This document shows positions 10,346 through 20,475 of a stretch of 64,000 nucleotides of DNA, piece by piece (positions within the stretch are counted from its first letter, which is position 1; the number at the start of each line of letters is the position of its first letter). The notes under the pieces were generated by a model. It was not told where the DNA came from. It made no database searches and worked only from the letters and a program-made list of their open reading frames with translations. The DNA lies in NCBI GenBank assembly GCA_902530745.1, contig CACABO010000001.1, positions 62,001 through 126,000 of the forward strand, given 5' to 3'. Source of the DNA: an uncultured Alphaproteobacteria bacterium (GTDB taxonomy: Bacteria > Pseudomonadota > Alphaproteobacteria > HIMB59). The translations under genes were made by a program, and so were the position numbers.

Positions 10346-11299
10346 ATGTCTGTACTAGTTGTAGCGGAACATGATAACAAAAATTTAAAATCATCAACTC
10401 TTAATACTATTAGTGCTGCCGAAAAATTAAGCGAAGATATTCATCTTTTAATTTTAGGGAATAAAATTGAAGATCTAGCTAAAAGTTCAAAATCAATACA
10501 GTTAGTTAAAAAAGTAATTTTTTGTGATCATGAGAAATTAGAAAATCAAATACCAGAATTATCATCTCCTATAATTTCTAATTTAGCTGAAAATTATTCA
10601 CACATTTTAGCACCTTCTAGTACATTCGGAAAAAATCTACTACCTAGAGTATCTGCTCAGTTAGATGTCACTCAAATAAGTGATATCATAGGTATAGAGT
10701 CCCAAGATACTTTTATTAGACCTATTTACGCGGGAAACGCTATTTCTTATGTTCAAACAGATCAAAAAATTAATTTAATGACTGTCAGGCCCACTTCTTT
10801 CGAAAAATGTGAAGAAGTAGGGGGTGATGCTGTTTTAGAAAATATTACTTTCATTGATTCAGAGGCTAAAACAACATTTGTAAGTAGAGAAGTATCAAAG
10901 AGTGACAGACCTGAATTGGGTAACGCTCGAGTGGTTGTATCTGGAGGTAGAGGACTAGAAAACTCTGATAATTTTAAACTTTTATATGATTTAGCTGATA
11001 AACTTAATGCAGCTGTTGGGGCGTCGAGAGCTGCTGTTGACTCAGGGTATATTGGCAATGAATACCAAGTCGGACAAACTGGTAAAATGGTTGCTCCTGA
11101 GCTTTATATTGCCGTAGGTATATCCGGTGCAATACAGCATTTAGCGGGTATGAAAGAAAGTAAAGTCATAGTCGCTATTAATAAGGATTTAGAGGCACCA
11201 ATATTTAATATAGCTGACTACGGACTTTCTTCGGATTTATTTCAAGCAATACCTGAAATTATTAAAGAGTTAGATCTACTTAATCAGATAGAATCGTAA
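10346..11299 (+). CDS. etfA: Electron transfer flavoprotein subunit alpha
   Basis: [68 protein letters not shown]. Confidence 0.97.
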   Translation: MSVLVVAEHDNKNLKSSTLNTISAAEKLSEDIHLLILGNKIEDLAKSSKSIQLVKKVIFCDHEKLENQIPELSSPIISNLAENYSHILAPSSTFGKNLLPRVSAQLDVTQISDIIGIESQDTFIRPIYAGNAISYVQTDQKINLMTVRPTSFEKCEEVGGDAVLENITFIDSEAKTTFVSREVSKSDRPELGNARVVVSGGRGLENSDNFKLLYDLADKLNAAVGASRAAVDSGYIGNEYQVGQTGKMVAPELYIAVGISGAIQHLAGMKESKVIVAINKDLEAPIFNIADYGLSSDLFQAIPEIIKELDLLNQIES

Positions 11300-11321
11300 T
11301 ATTTAATATATAATCAATATT

Positions 11322-12959
11322 ATGAGCGAAGTGCAGAGAGAAGAATTAAATTACGACATAGTAGTAGTTGGAGCTGGTCCAGCTGGTTTATCAACAGCAA
11401 TTAAACTAAAACAACTCGATACGAATTTGTCTATTTGCGTTCTAGAAAAAGCATCTGAAGTCGGGGCTCATATTTTAAGTGGTAATGTTTTTGAAACTAA
11501 GGCTTTAGATGAGCTCATTCCAAATTGGAAAGAACTTAATAGTCCAATCAAAACATCAGTAACTTCAGAAGATTTTTTATTTTATACAAAAACTAAAAGT
11601 ATGAAGGTGCCAAACTTTTTTTTACCAAATGTTTTAAAAAATCATGGAAATTACATAATTAGCTTATCTAATCTTTGTAAGTGGTTAGGTGAATTTGCAG
11701 AAAACTTAGGAGTAGAGATTTTTCCAGGATTTGCAGCTAGTAAATTACTTTATGATAAAGATCAAAAGGTAGTTGGTGTTCAAACAGGTGATATGGGTTT
11801 AGACAAAGATTTTAAACCTAAAGATAATTATGAACCTGGGATTAATATCAAAGGTAAAGTTACAGTTTTATCAGAAGGATGTAGAGGTCACCTGGGAAAA
11901 GAGGTTCTTAAAAAATTTAATTTAGACTCCAACAACAAATCTCCTCAACAATACGGTATAGGCTTTAAAGAAATTTGGGAGATCAACTCTGAAAATCACC
12001 AACTTGGTAAAGTATCACATAGTGTGGGATGGCCTCTTGAAAGTGATACATATGGAGGTAGTTTTTGCTATCATGCTGAAAATAATCAAATATACCTAGG
12101 TTACGTAATCGGTTTGGATTATAAGAATCCATACCTTTCTCCTTATGATGAATTTCAACAGTTTAAAACTCACCCTGATATCAAAAAATTATTAGATGGT
12201 GGAAAAAGAATTTCTTATGGTGCAAGAGCTCTAATAGAGGGAGGATTGCAGAGCCTTCCACAAATGCATATGCCTGGGGCATTATTGATAGGATGTGATG
12301 CAGGTACTCTAAATATGCCAAAAATTAAAGGATCACATACCGCAATGAAAAGTGGAATAATTGCTGCAGAAGTCATCAATGATCATATAAATAGCCATAA
12401 AGAACTGTCAGAGTATGAGTCAAAATTTAAAAACTCATGGGTATTTGAAGAATTATACAAAGCAAGAAATGTAAAGCCCAGTTTTCAATGGGGCCTGATA
12501 CCAGCAATGATTTTTACTGGATTAGATCAAAAAATATTTGGAGGTAAACTTCCCTTTACCCTTCAACATAAGCACGCTGATCATGAGTCTTTGATCCCAG
12601 CTAAAAAAGCAAAAAAAATTACCTATCCTAAATATGATGGTGTTATTACTTTTGATAAACCCAGCTCAGTTTATCTATCAGGAACTAACCACGCAGATGA
12701 TCAACCTAACCATTTGTTACTTAATGATAAAGATCTGTCAACTAATTTTACTATTGAAGAATATGACGAACCTGCCCAAAGGTATTGCCCTGCAGGTGTG
12801 TATGAAGTTGAATTTGATAATGACCTCCAAAAAAAAATTTTAAAAATTAATTCTCAAAATTGTATTCATTGTAAGACATGCGATATTAAAGAACCTTCTC
12901 AAAATATTGAGTGGGTAACTCCTGAGGGTGGGGGTGGACCTATTTACTCTGGGACCTAA
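11322..12959 (+). CDS. Electron transfer flavoprotein-ubiquinone oxidoreductase
   Basis: FAD motif DIVVVGAGPAGLSTAIKLKQ; C-terminal CPAGVYEVEF...NCIHCKTCDIKEPSQNIEWVTPEGGGGP 4Fe-4S region. Confidence 0.96.
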   Translation: MSEVQREELNYDIVVVGAGPAGLSTAIKLKQLDTNLSICVLEKASEVGAHILSGNVFETKALDELIPNWKELNSPIKTSVTSEDFLFYTKTKSMKVPNFFLPNVLKNHGNYIISLSNLCKWLGEFAENLGVEIFPGFAASKLLYDKDQKVVGVQTGDMGLDKDFKPKDNYEPGINIKGKVTVLSEGCRGHLGKEVLKKFNLDSNNKSPQQYGIGFKEIWEINSENHQLGKVSHSVGWPLESDTYGGSFCYHAENNQIYLGYVIGLDYKNPYLSPYDEFQQFKTHPDIKKLLDGGKRISYGARALIEGGLQSLPQMHMPGALLIGCDAGTLNMPKIKGSHTAMKSGIIAAEVINDHINSHKELSEYESKFKNSWVFEELYKARNVKPSFQWGLIPAMIFTGLDQKIFGGKLPFTLQHKHADHESLIPAKKAKKITYPKYDGVITFDKPSSVYLSGTNHADDQPNHLLLNDKDLSTNFTIEEYDEPAQRYCPAGVYEVEFDNDLQKKILKINSQNCIHCKTCDIKEPSQNIEWVTPEGGGGPIYSGT

Positions 12960-13447
12960 TTAAAGTCGTATTCAAAGTTTTGCGAAGTTGCATTGATATT
13001 TACTAATTTAGCTCCATGCTTTATATGAAAATGTGTTGCAATAGGTGTCAAAGGAGAAAGTGTGATAAAGCGATCTATATTTTTCATCTCATCTTTAACA
13101 AGCTTTTTTGTTGTAAAAATAGTTTGTTTACCTGCTCCTCTTTTTCTTGACCAAACAGTATAGGCTACAGCAATGTTTGCGTTTTTTTCATGAAAAGCAT
13201 TTTTGCTCATTAAGTCTAATTCTTTCATTGTTTGTGGTACATCGTTACAGAATGCAAGGCAAATAAACCCCTCAACATCTTCATTAGATTTTAATCCATA
13301 AATCTTGCGGCCATACGAGGTGCGAAATTCATTGTCAATGTCTGGTCTGATTGGATCTTCGCTAGTATCCACTGAGTCTAACTCAACTAATTCTGCCTTT
13401 GAAAGCCAACTAAAAAAATTACTTAATTTATTTTTAAATTTTTCCAA
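12956..13447 (-). CDS. Small protein resembling the C-terminal (GNAT-like) domain of malonyl-CoA decarboxylase
   Basis: ITLSPLTPIATHFHIKHGAKLVNIN resembles the MCD 'LSPIPGF...ANFHLxNGAxLxRIN' region; family assigned from memory of the motif only. Confidence 0.55.
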   Translation of the reverse strand: MEKFKNKLSNFFSWLSKAELVELDSVDTSEDPIRPDIDNEFRTSYGRKIYGLKSNEDVEGFICLAFCNDVPQTMKELDLMSKNAFHEKNANIAVAYTVWSRKRGAGKQTIFTTKKLVKDEMKNIDRFITLSPLTPIATHFHIKHGAKLVNINATSQNFEYDFN

Positions 13448-13448
13448 A

Positions 13449-15212
13449 CTACAACCATTGATGCTTCATAGCTAAAACATCCTCATCACCATTTAAAATT
13501 ATGGAAGCTAAACTATCAATTTTTGGCAAAATACTTGATACATAAATGCTTGATGTAACTATTTTTGCGTCCAGAAATTCATTATCAATTTCACCTTTAT
13601 CTTTTAATTCAAGTGATTTTTTGGCAGTTTTAATCATCATCCAACCTCCAAAAATATAACCTAACATCATTAAAAAATTTACACTCGATACAGCAGGTCT
13701 TTTTTTATTGTTGGATGTAGAAACAATGTGCTCAACAACTTTTTTTGCAGAGTCAATTGAACTATCCATTTTTTTACATAACTCTTTTAATCGATCTGAA
13801 CTCGTAGATTCTTCTGTATCAGTTTTAATTTCATCAATTAATTCTAATATGCTTTTACCATTGTCTCGAAGCGTCTTCCTAAAAACTAAATCATTTGCTT
13901 GAATTGCAGTGGTGCCCTCGTATATAGGGAGGATTCTAGCATCTCTATAATGTTGTGCGATTCCTGTTTCTTCAATAAAACCCATGCCACCATGAATTTG
14001 AATAGCATTTGATGTAATCTCAAGTGACCTTTCAGTCAGCCACCCTTTGATAATTGGTATCATTAAAGATGATTTTGTTTCCCAATATTCACTCTCATCT
14101 GACTTAGTCATATCCAAAGCAAAAGCTCCATAAATTGCAAGAGCTCTCATAGCTTCGATTTCTGATTTCATGGTCGAGGACAATCGAAGCACATCTGGGT
14201 GATGAATAATAGGATCGCCTTTCTGACCATCAATTGGAACTCCTTGAACTCTATCAAAGGCATACATTTTAGATTGTTGGTAAGCTCTTTCAGAAACAGC
14301 AAGTCCTTGTACTCCAACTGAAAACCTCGCATGGTTCATCATTTCAAACATAATATTTAAACCCTGATTTTCTTCTCCAACTAAATAACCAATTGCTCCA
14401 TCCTTTTCACCAAACTGTAAAACCGCAGTAGGGGAACCTTTAACACCAAGTTTTTTTTCAATAGACAAACAGGTTACATCATTTTTTTTGCCAATACTGC
14501 CGTCATCATTTGGAATAAATTTAGGAACAAGAAAAACAGAAATACCTTTATTACCCTCTGGCGCTTCAGGTGTTCTGGCTAAAACCAAATGAATAATATT
14601 CTCAGATAAATCATGTTCCCCATAGGTAATATAAATTTTTTGTCCATAAATTTTATAATGACCATTTTCTTTTATGGCTTTAGTTTTAATCGTAGAAAGG
14701 TCTGTCCCGGATTGTGGTTCAGTTAAATTCATTGTACCTGTCCAATGACCTGATGCTAATTTTGGTATATAAAAGTCTTTTTGATCTTCTGATGCTGATT
14801 TTTGCAATGCATATATCAAACCTTGTGTTAGTAGGTGGCAAAGCGCCAATGACATATTAGAACTATGCCAAATCTCATTAACAGCGGCAGATAAAGTAAC
14901 TGGTATCTGTTGACCACCAAATTTTTCTTTGGCCTCTAAGCCAAACCACCCACCATCTCTTAAACTCTCATAAGCCTCTTTGTAGCCTTTAGGAGTTACG
15001 ACTTCACCATTATCGAGTCTTTTTGAGCCCTCATGGTCTCCTGAAAGGTTACAAGGGTCTAATACTTCAGAAGCTATTTTTCCTGCCTCTTCAAGAACAG
15101 CTTCAACTAAATCATCAGAAAATTCAGAATAATCACTAACTTTATTAAGTTTGCCTAAATCTATTAAATTTTTAATTACAAAATTTAAGTCTTTAATTGG
15201 AGCTTCGTACAT
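13449..15212 (-). CDS. Acyl-CoA dehydrogenase (large, DmdC/3-methylmercaptopropionyl-CoA dehydrogenase-like subfamily)
   Basis: MNLTEPQSGTDL, QIHGGMGFIEETGIAQHYRDARILPIYEGTTAIQANDL; ~590 aa, MYEAPIKDLNFVI N-terminus. Confidence 0.85.
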   Translation of the reverse strand: MYEAPIKDLNFVIKNLIDLGKLNKVSDYSEFSDDLVEAVLEEAGKIASEVLDPCNLSGDHEGSKRLDNGEVVTPKGYKEAYESLRDGGWFGLEAKEKFGGQQIPVTLSAAVNEIWHSSNMSLALCHLLTQGLIYALQKSASEDQKDFYIPKLASGHWTGTMNLTEPQSGTDLSTIKTKAIKENGHYKIYGQKIYITYGEHDLSENIIHLVLARTPEAPEGNKGISVFLVPKFIPNDDGSIGKKNDVTCLSIEKKLGVKGSPTAVLQFGEKDGAIGYLVGEENQGLNIMFEMMNHARFSVGVQGLAVSERAYQQSKMYAFDRVQGVPIDGQKGDPIIHHPDVLRLSSTMKSEIEAMRALAIYGAFALDMTKSDESEYWETKSSLMIPIIKGWLTERSLEITSNAIQIHGGMGFIEETGIAQHYRDARILPIYEGTTAIQANDLVFRKTLRDNGKSILELIDEIKTDTEESTSSDRLKELCKKMDSSIDSAKKVVEHIVSTSNNKKRPAVSSVNFLMMLGYIFGGWMMIKTAKKSLELKDKGEIDNEFLDAKIVTSSIYVSSILPKIDSLASIILNGDEDVLAMKHQWL

Positions 15213-15215
15213 AAC

Positions 15216-16259
15216 TTATATATATACTTTTCTTAAGTTCCTGCCTAAAGAAATTAAAATCTCGTGTTCATTAGTCCCAGTTTCGTATGCAATTCTCTCA
15301 TATCGTTGATTACTTCCAATTATTTCGACAGGTTTACCCAGATACAATTTGTTATTGGGAACTTTAGACACATCAATCGTGATCAAGTCCATTGAAACTC
15401 TTCCTAAAATTCTACATTGAAATTTATCTATATAAACAGATGCTTTATTACTTCCGCTTCTAAGAAATCCATCAGAGTAACCAAAATCTATTGTTGCAAC
15501 TTTTAAGTCTCTTTTAAGTTTGTAAGTTTGGCTATAGCCAATTGAATTTCCTTTTCTGACATTTTGAACTTGTAATATAGGTGAGTAAATACTCATAACC
15601 TGTCTTAAGTTAAATCTTTTTTTATAGAAAGGATTAATTCCGTATAGACTTTTTCCAGGTCTTACATAATTTAAATGATATTGCTTTCCTAAAAAAATTC
15701 CAGATGAATTAGCTATGCTTAAAGGTAAATTAAAATTTTTATTTAGGTCAATAAGTTTATTTAATTGTTTATTTGACTCATTTTTTTTTAAATCATCTGC
15801 AGAAGATAGGTGAGACATTAAAAAAATAATATTCTTTTTATCGATTAAATTAGAATATTTTTCAAGTTCGCTTGACTGCAATCCAAGACGATTCATTCCA
15901 GTATCAATATGCAAAACGTACTTAAGTTTTTGTGAAGTTTTTAATAAGGATAATTGATCGACATTATTAACAATAGGAATTATTTTATATTTTTTTATTT
16001 CTTTTAAATCATTGTTTGAAATCACACCTGATAAAAGGTAAATATTTATATTCTTAAAATTTTCTCTCAGTTTGATAGCATCATCTAACCTAGCAACATA
16101 AAAATCTTTACATTTATTCGTTTTTAATATTTTACAACATTCCAAAAGGCCGTGCCCATAGCCATCACCTTTTATTACGCTTATAATCTTTGAATTACCT
16201 GAAAACTTATCGATTTGCCTGTAATTATGCGACAGATTTTCTTTACTCACAAAAATCAT
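15216..16259 (-). CDS. alr: Alanine racemase
   Basis: ENLSHNYRQI, VIKGDGYGHG PLP-Lys motif, VHIDTGMNRLG-type region, MDLITIDVS; internal ATG at 16259 preferred over 16304. Confidence 0.9.
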   Translation of the reverse strand: MIFVSKENLSHNYRQIDKFSGNSKIISVIKGDGYGHGLLECCKILKTNKCKDFYVARLDDAIKLRENFKNINIYLLSGVISNNDLKEIKKYKIIPIVNNVDQLSLLKTSQKLKYVLHIDTGMNRLGLQSSELEKYSNLIDKKNIIFLMSHLSSADDLKKNESNKQLNKLIDLNKNFNLPLSIANSSGIFLGKQYHLNYVRPGKSLYGINPFYKKRFNLRQVMSIYSPILQVQNVRKGNSIGYSQTYKLKRDLKVATIDFGYSDGFLRSGSNKASVYIDKFQCRILGRVSMDLITIDVSKVPNNKLYLGKPVEIIGSNQRYERIAYETGTNEHEILISLGRNLRKVYI

Positions 16260-16384
16260 TTTTTTATTGATTTTTTGGTTTTTTTTAAAGACTAGTTGTT
16301 TCATATTATGGATTTTAAGGCTTCAACCTTGTTGTCTTATGCCCTATATTACTTCTACTATTATAATAGATATAGGAGGAGTAA

Positions 16385-17326
16385 ATGAAAAAGTTTATTT
16401 CATTATTTTACGCTCTAGTCCTGTTTGCTGGTTTTACAACTGTAGCAAAAGCAGCAGACCCGATTAGAATTCCAGTTTTAAACTGGTCAAGCCAAATCGT
16501 TATGGCTAACGTTATGGCACAAGCTTTTGAAGAGCTTGGTTATGATGTTGAATTAGTCCCTGCTGAGTCGGCAACAAGATATGAAGCTGTAAGAGTAGGT
16601 GAACTTCACGTTGCTCACGAAACTTGGGAGTCAACAATGGCACTGCCTTTTTATGAAGCTATGGACAAAGGTGGATTAATTGATGCTGGAAGTCACGACC
16701 TTATTACTTTTGAAGAAATGGGTGTTCCTAACTGGGTAATCGAAGATGGATTATGTCCTGGTCTTCCAAGCTGGGAAGCACTTAAATCTCCAGAGTGTGC
16801 AGCAAACTTTGCAACACCAGACTCTGAAGGTAAAGGTAGATGGTTAGAAGGTCCTTATGAGTGGCACACAGAAGTTATGCCTAACAGACTTAAAGGTCTT
16901 GGTATAGATGATTTATGGATGGTAAAATTTGCAGGTACTGCAGATGCATTATGGGCTGAATTAGAAGCAGCTAAAAAAGAAGGAAGAGGCACAATTATCT
17001 TTAACTGGTCTCCAAACTTTACAGATGCAGCTGGTTTTACTTTCATTGAATTTCCTCCATACTTCGAGGGATGTAGACTAGAACAAGGTGGTTCTTTAGA
17101 GACTACTGGTTGTGGTTCTCCAAAAGGTTGGCTTAAAAAAGCTGCTCACATTAAGTTCCCAATCACTCATACATCTGCATATAAGTTCTATACAAAAATG
17201 GAATTTACAGCACCTAACATTGGTGAAATGGCAAACTACGTTGACAACGAAGGCATGACTCATGCTGAAGCTGCAACTGCATATATTGCAAATAATAGAG
17301 ATCAAATCGATCTATTTATGAAGTAA
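16385..17326 (+). CDS. tmoX: Glycine-betaine/TMAO-type ABC transporter substrate-binding protein (OpuAC family, TmoX-like)
   Basis: Signal peptide; ADPIRIPVLNWSSQIVMANV, HETWEST, CPGLPSWEAL, IFNWSPNF with multiple pocket-type Trp; next to tdm-like and tmm genes; AGGAGG RBS. Confidence 0.75.
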   Translation: MKKFISLFYALVLFAGFTTVAKAADPIRIPVLNWSSQIVMANVMAQAFEELGYDVELVPAESATRYEAVRVGELHVAHETWESTMALPFYEAMDKGGLIDAGSHDLITFEEMGVPNWVIEDGLCPGLPSWEALKSPECAANFATPDSEGKGRWLEGPYEWHTEVMPNRLKGLGIDDLWMVKFAGTADALWAELEAAKKEGRGTIIFNWSPNFTDAAGFTFIEFPPYFEGCRLEQGGSLETTGCGSPKGWLKKAAHIKFPITHTSAYKFYTKMEFTAPNIGEMANYVDNEGMTHAEAATAYIANNRDQIDLFMK

Positions 17327-17339
17327 TATTTCTAATTTG

Positions 17340-17367
17340 AATTCCTCCCTCTTTTGAGGGGGGAATT
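17340..17367 (+). terminator. GC-rich stem-loop between binding-protein and ATPase genes (attenuator/mRNA-processing hairpin)
   Basis: AATTCCTCCCTC-TTTT-GAGGGGGGAATT, 12-bp stem with one G.U pair, followed by a T-rich tract. Confidence 0.75.
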
Positions 17368-17393
17368 AATTTTATTTTAGGAAAGATTAATTT

Positions 17394-18407
17394 ATGTCAC
17401 CAACTATTAGCTGTTCATCTGTCTATAAAATTTTTGGTAATAATGCTCAGACACTTTTATCTGAAAGTGGAGGGAATGTAGATGCCAAAAAATTTCAAGA
17501 AGCAGGGTGCATAGTTGGCGTTAACAATGCTTCTTTTGATGTAAATCAGGGAGAAATGCTTGTAGTTATGGGCCTCTCCGGATCAGGAAAATCAACATTA
17601 CTAAGGTGTATATCTAGATTAACAGACGCAACTTCTGGTAAAATTTTAATTGATGGTGAGGATATTTGCTTAATGAATAATAAGCAATTAATCGAACTTA
17701 GAAGAGAAAAGATGGGAATGGTATTTCAAAATTTCGCTCTTCTTCCACATAAAACAGTTTTAGAAAATATTGCTTTTCCGCTTCAAGTAAAAGGAGTCAC
17801 TACTGAAAATAGTATTCATAAAGCACTTGAAATGGTTGAGCTTGTAGGCCTAAAGGGTAGAGAAAATTACTTTCCAAGAGAACTCTCTGGTGGACAGCAA
17901 CAAAGAGTTGGAATTGCGCGGTCATTAGCAGTTGAACCTGATATTTGGTTTTTAGATGAGCCTTTCTCTGCGCTTGATCCTCTAATTAGAAAAGAAATGC
18001 AAGACGAGTTTTTGAGACTCCAGTCTGTTTTGAATAAAACAATTATGTTTGTCACTCATGACTTTGACGAAGCATTGAGGCTTGCTGATAGAATAGCTAT
18101 TATGAAAGATGGAATAATAGAACAATTAGACAAACCAGATAATATAGTTTTAAATCCTGCTACTGACTATGTTAGGAAATTTACTGAGGATGTCCCTCGT
18201 GAAAAAGTATTGAAGATAGAGTCAATCATGGATGCCACTGATCCACATGCCTCCGGAGAAATAGCTGTTAAAAAAGATGATATTATAGAAACCGTAGCAG
18301 AAAAAATTTTAAATAGTAAAGAAATTATTAAAGTTGTTGATGGTAAAAATTCAGTAGTTGGCTCTATAAACCCTTCTAAAGTTATAAAAGTTTTATTCGG
18401 TGGATAA
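17394..18407 (+). CDS. tmoV: ABC transporter ATP-binding protein (ProV/TmoV-like)
   Basis: MGLSGSGKSTLLRCISRL Walker A, LSGGQQQRVGIARSLA signature, DEPFSALDP Walker B, C-terminal CBS-like region. Confidence 0.85.
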   Translation: MSPTISCSSVYKIFGNNAQTLLSESGGNVDAKKFQEAGCIVGVNNASFDVNQGEMLVVMGLSGSGKSTLLRCISRLTDATSGKILIDGEDICLMNNKQLIELRREKMGMVFQNFALLPHKTVLENIAFPLQVKGVTTENSIHKALEMVELVGLKGRENYFPRELSGGQQQRVGIARSLAVEPDIWFLDEPFSALDPLIRKEMQDEFLRLQSVLNKTIMFVTHDFDEALRLADRIAIMKDGIIEQLDKPDNIVLNPATDYVRKFTEDVPREKVLKIESIMDATDPHASGEIAVKKDDIIETVAEKILNSKEIIKVVDGKNSVVGSINPSKVIKVLFGG

Positions 18408-20472
18408 GAATTATTTAAATATCATTAGATCTTCAAAACTAGCTCAGTTTGGTATTTTATTAATTGTATTTTTGCTTTTATACAATTTAGTTCCACATAA
18501 TGAGGGCAACTATTTTTGGAGACTTCCCTCTTTATTAGCTTTCATACCAATTAAGTTAAATGAGATTATATATGCAGCTTTATATGAATGGTTTCCTCTC
18601 AAAGTATGGGACCCCATATTTGAAATGTATGAAGAAAAAGCAGCATTTCGTGAATTCACAAAATCCATATCTAAAGGTTTATTATTTTTAATTACTTTTG
18701 TAAGAGAACTTTTATTGGGTGGTGACAAAATAATTGATGTTTTTGTTAGTGATGCTTGGCTGAAAGATAATGATTGGATGACATGGCCAGCACTTCCATG
18801 GACAGCAGCTACAGTCGGTGCTTTTTTGCTTGGGTTCCAACTTGGTGGTATCAGATTGGCTTTACTTGGAGGGATAGGATCTTTATATGTATCAATCTTT
18901 GGAAATTGGGTACCATCTATACAAACACTCTCTTTTGTTCTAATTACAACACCAATTTGTTTTGTACTAGGTCTATCCTTTGGAATATGGGGATACCTAG
19001 ATAGAAAAGTTGAGACAGCTTTGCAACCAGTACTAAATGTAATGCAAACTATGCCTCAATTTGCATATCTAGTCCCTATTATAGCTTTATTTGGTTTAGG
19101 CGATCATGCAGGTTCGATAGCTACTATAGTAATTGCTACCCCACCAATGATAAGAAATACCATTTTAGGATTAAAACGAATTTCACCTGAGGTAGTAGAA
19201 GCGGGACTTATGAGCGGTTGTACAAAAACTCAGCTTTTATTTAAAGTATTAATACCAACAGCTAGACGAGATATTTTAAACGGTGTCAATACAGTTATTA
19301 TGCAATGCCTAGCAATGGTTGTAATTGCGTCTTTCGTTGGTGCAAAAGGACTTGGTCTAAATTTAAAAATTGCCTTAAATAGTTTAAAAATTGGCAAAGC
19401 TGCTGAAGCAGGTTTTTGTATCGTCTTAATTGCTGTTATCCTTGATCGATTTACAAAAGCATGGGCGAATAAACAAGTTGATTATTTTGAAAATTTAACT
19501 TTTTTTCAAAGATATAAACTCTTAATCATCTTTGGAACCTCAATTTTAATTTTTTCAATCATTGCTTTTATAGCAAATGGTTACTTCGATAAAATTAATT
19601 ACCTATATGTCATACCTATTGAAAAAGGTTTTACTTTTGCTCACTATATTGATGCTGCTGTTGATTGGGTTTGGGAAACTTTTTTCTATTCTCTCAATTC
19701 TTTCAATAAGTTTCTTCTAACAGAAGTTCTAGGTCCTATGAAAAAAGCTTATCTAGGTATGCCAGTAGTTGCCACGTTGACTCTAACTATGGGTGTCGCT
19801 TATATCATTGGTGGAATTAGAACAAGCTTATTAGTTGGGGGCATGATGTTATTTATTGCTATGTCAAAATATTGGGACAGAGCTTTAATTACAATGTACA
19901 TGGCAACATTTGCTGTAATTATGGCATCTCTCAATGGAATAATAGTTGGATCAATATTTGCACAAACTGAGAGGGGGTCAAAAATTATTCTCTCCGTGTG
20001 TGATTTTTTTGAAACATTTCCATCCTTTGTTTATTTAATACCTGTTATCTTCTTGTTCAATATTACTGATACCTCAGTGTTAATAGCTGCAATTGTTTAT
20101 GCTACTGTTCCTGCTACTCGATATACTGTCTGGGGTCTAAATAGTGTCCCACTCTCCTTACATGAAGCAGGCACCATGTCCGGTGTCTCAAGAATACAAA
20201 GATGGACAAATATTGAAATTCCCTTAGCTTTCCCGACAATTATGCTTGGCGTTAATCAAACAGTTGTTTTCACTCTTCAAATGGTAATTTTAGGGGCGTT
20301 AATTGGAACTGAAGATTTAGGCCAACTTATTTTTGGAGCATTATCAAGAGCTCAAGACGGTCCTGGTGTTGCTATAACACTAGGTTTATTCGTTTCTTTA
20401 ATGGCTATTTCAGTAGATGTAATTGTGAGAAAATGGGCCGAGGAAAGAAAAAAAGCTCTTGGATTAGCATAG
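18400..20472 (+). CDS. tmoW: ABC transporter permease, two fused permease domains (ProW/TmoW-like)
   Basis: 690 aa with two BPD_transp-like segments (EAGLMSGCTKTQLLFKVLIPTAR and EAGTMSGVSRIQRWTNIEIPLA); GTG start overlaps tmoV by 8 nt. Confidence 0.85.
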   Translation: MDKNYLNIIRSSKLAQFGILLIVFLLLYNLVPHNEGNYFWRLPSLLAFIPIKLNEIIYAALYEWFPLKVWDPIFEMYEEKAAFREFTKSISKGLLFLITFVRELLLGGDKIIDVFVSDAWLKDNDWMTWPALPWTAATVGAFLLGFQLGGIRLALLGGIGSLYVSIFGNWVPSIQTLSFVLITTPICFVLGLSFGIWGYLDRKVETALQPVLNVMQTMPQFAYLVPIIALFGLGDHAGSIATIVIATPPMIRNTILGLKRISPEVVEAGLMSGCTKTQLLFKVLIPTARRDILNGVNTVIMQCLAMVVIASFVGAKGLGLNLKIALNSLKIGKAAEAGFCIVLIAVILDRFTKAWANKQVDYFENLTFFQRYKLLIIFGTSILIFSIIAFIANGYFDKINYLYVIPIEKGFTFAHYIDAAVDWVWETFFYSLNSFNKFLLTEVLGPMKKAYLGMPVVATLTLTMGVAYIIGGIRTSLLVGGMMLFIAMSKYWDRALITMYMATFAVIMASLNGIIVGSIFAQTERGSKIILSVCDFFETFPSFVYLIPVIFLFNITDTSVLIAAIVYATVPATRYTVWGLNSVPLSLHEAGTMSGVSRIQRWTNIEIPLAFPTIMLGVNQTVVFTLQMVILGALIGTEDLGQLIFGALSRAQDGPGVAITLGLFVSLMAISVDVIVRKWAEERKKALGLA

Positions 20473-20475
20473 AAA

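Noticed and set aside
10762-11058. 98-aa minus-strand ORF
   Set aside because: Antisense to etfA; composition typical of a reverse-frame artefact.
16362-16373. CTATTATAATAG palindrome just before the tmoX-like RBS
   Set aside because: Short, AT-only-like symmetry expected by chance in this composition; too close to the start codon for a convincing operator or promoter.
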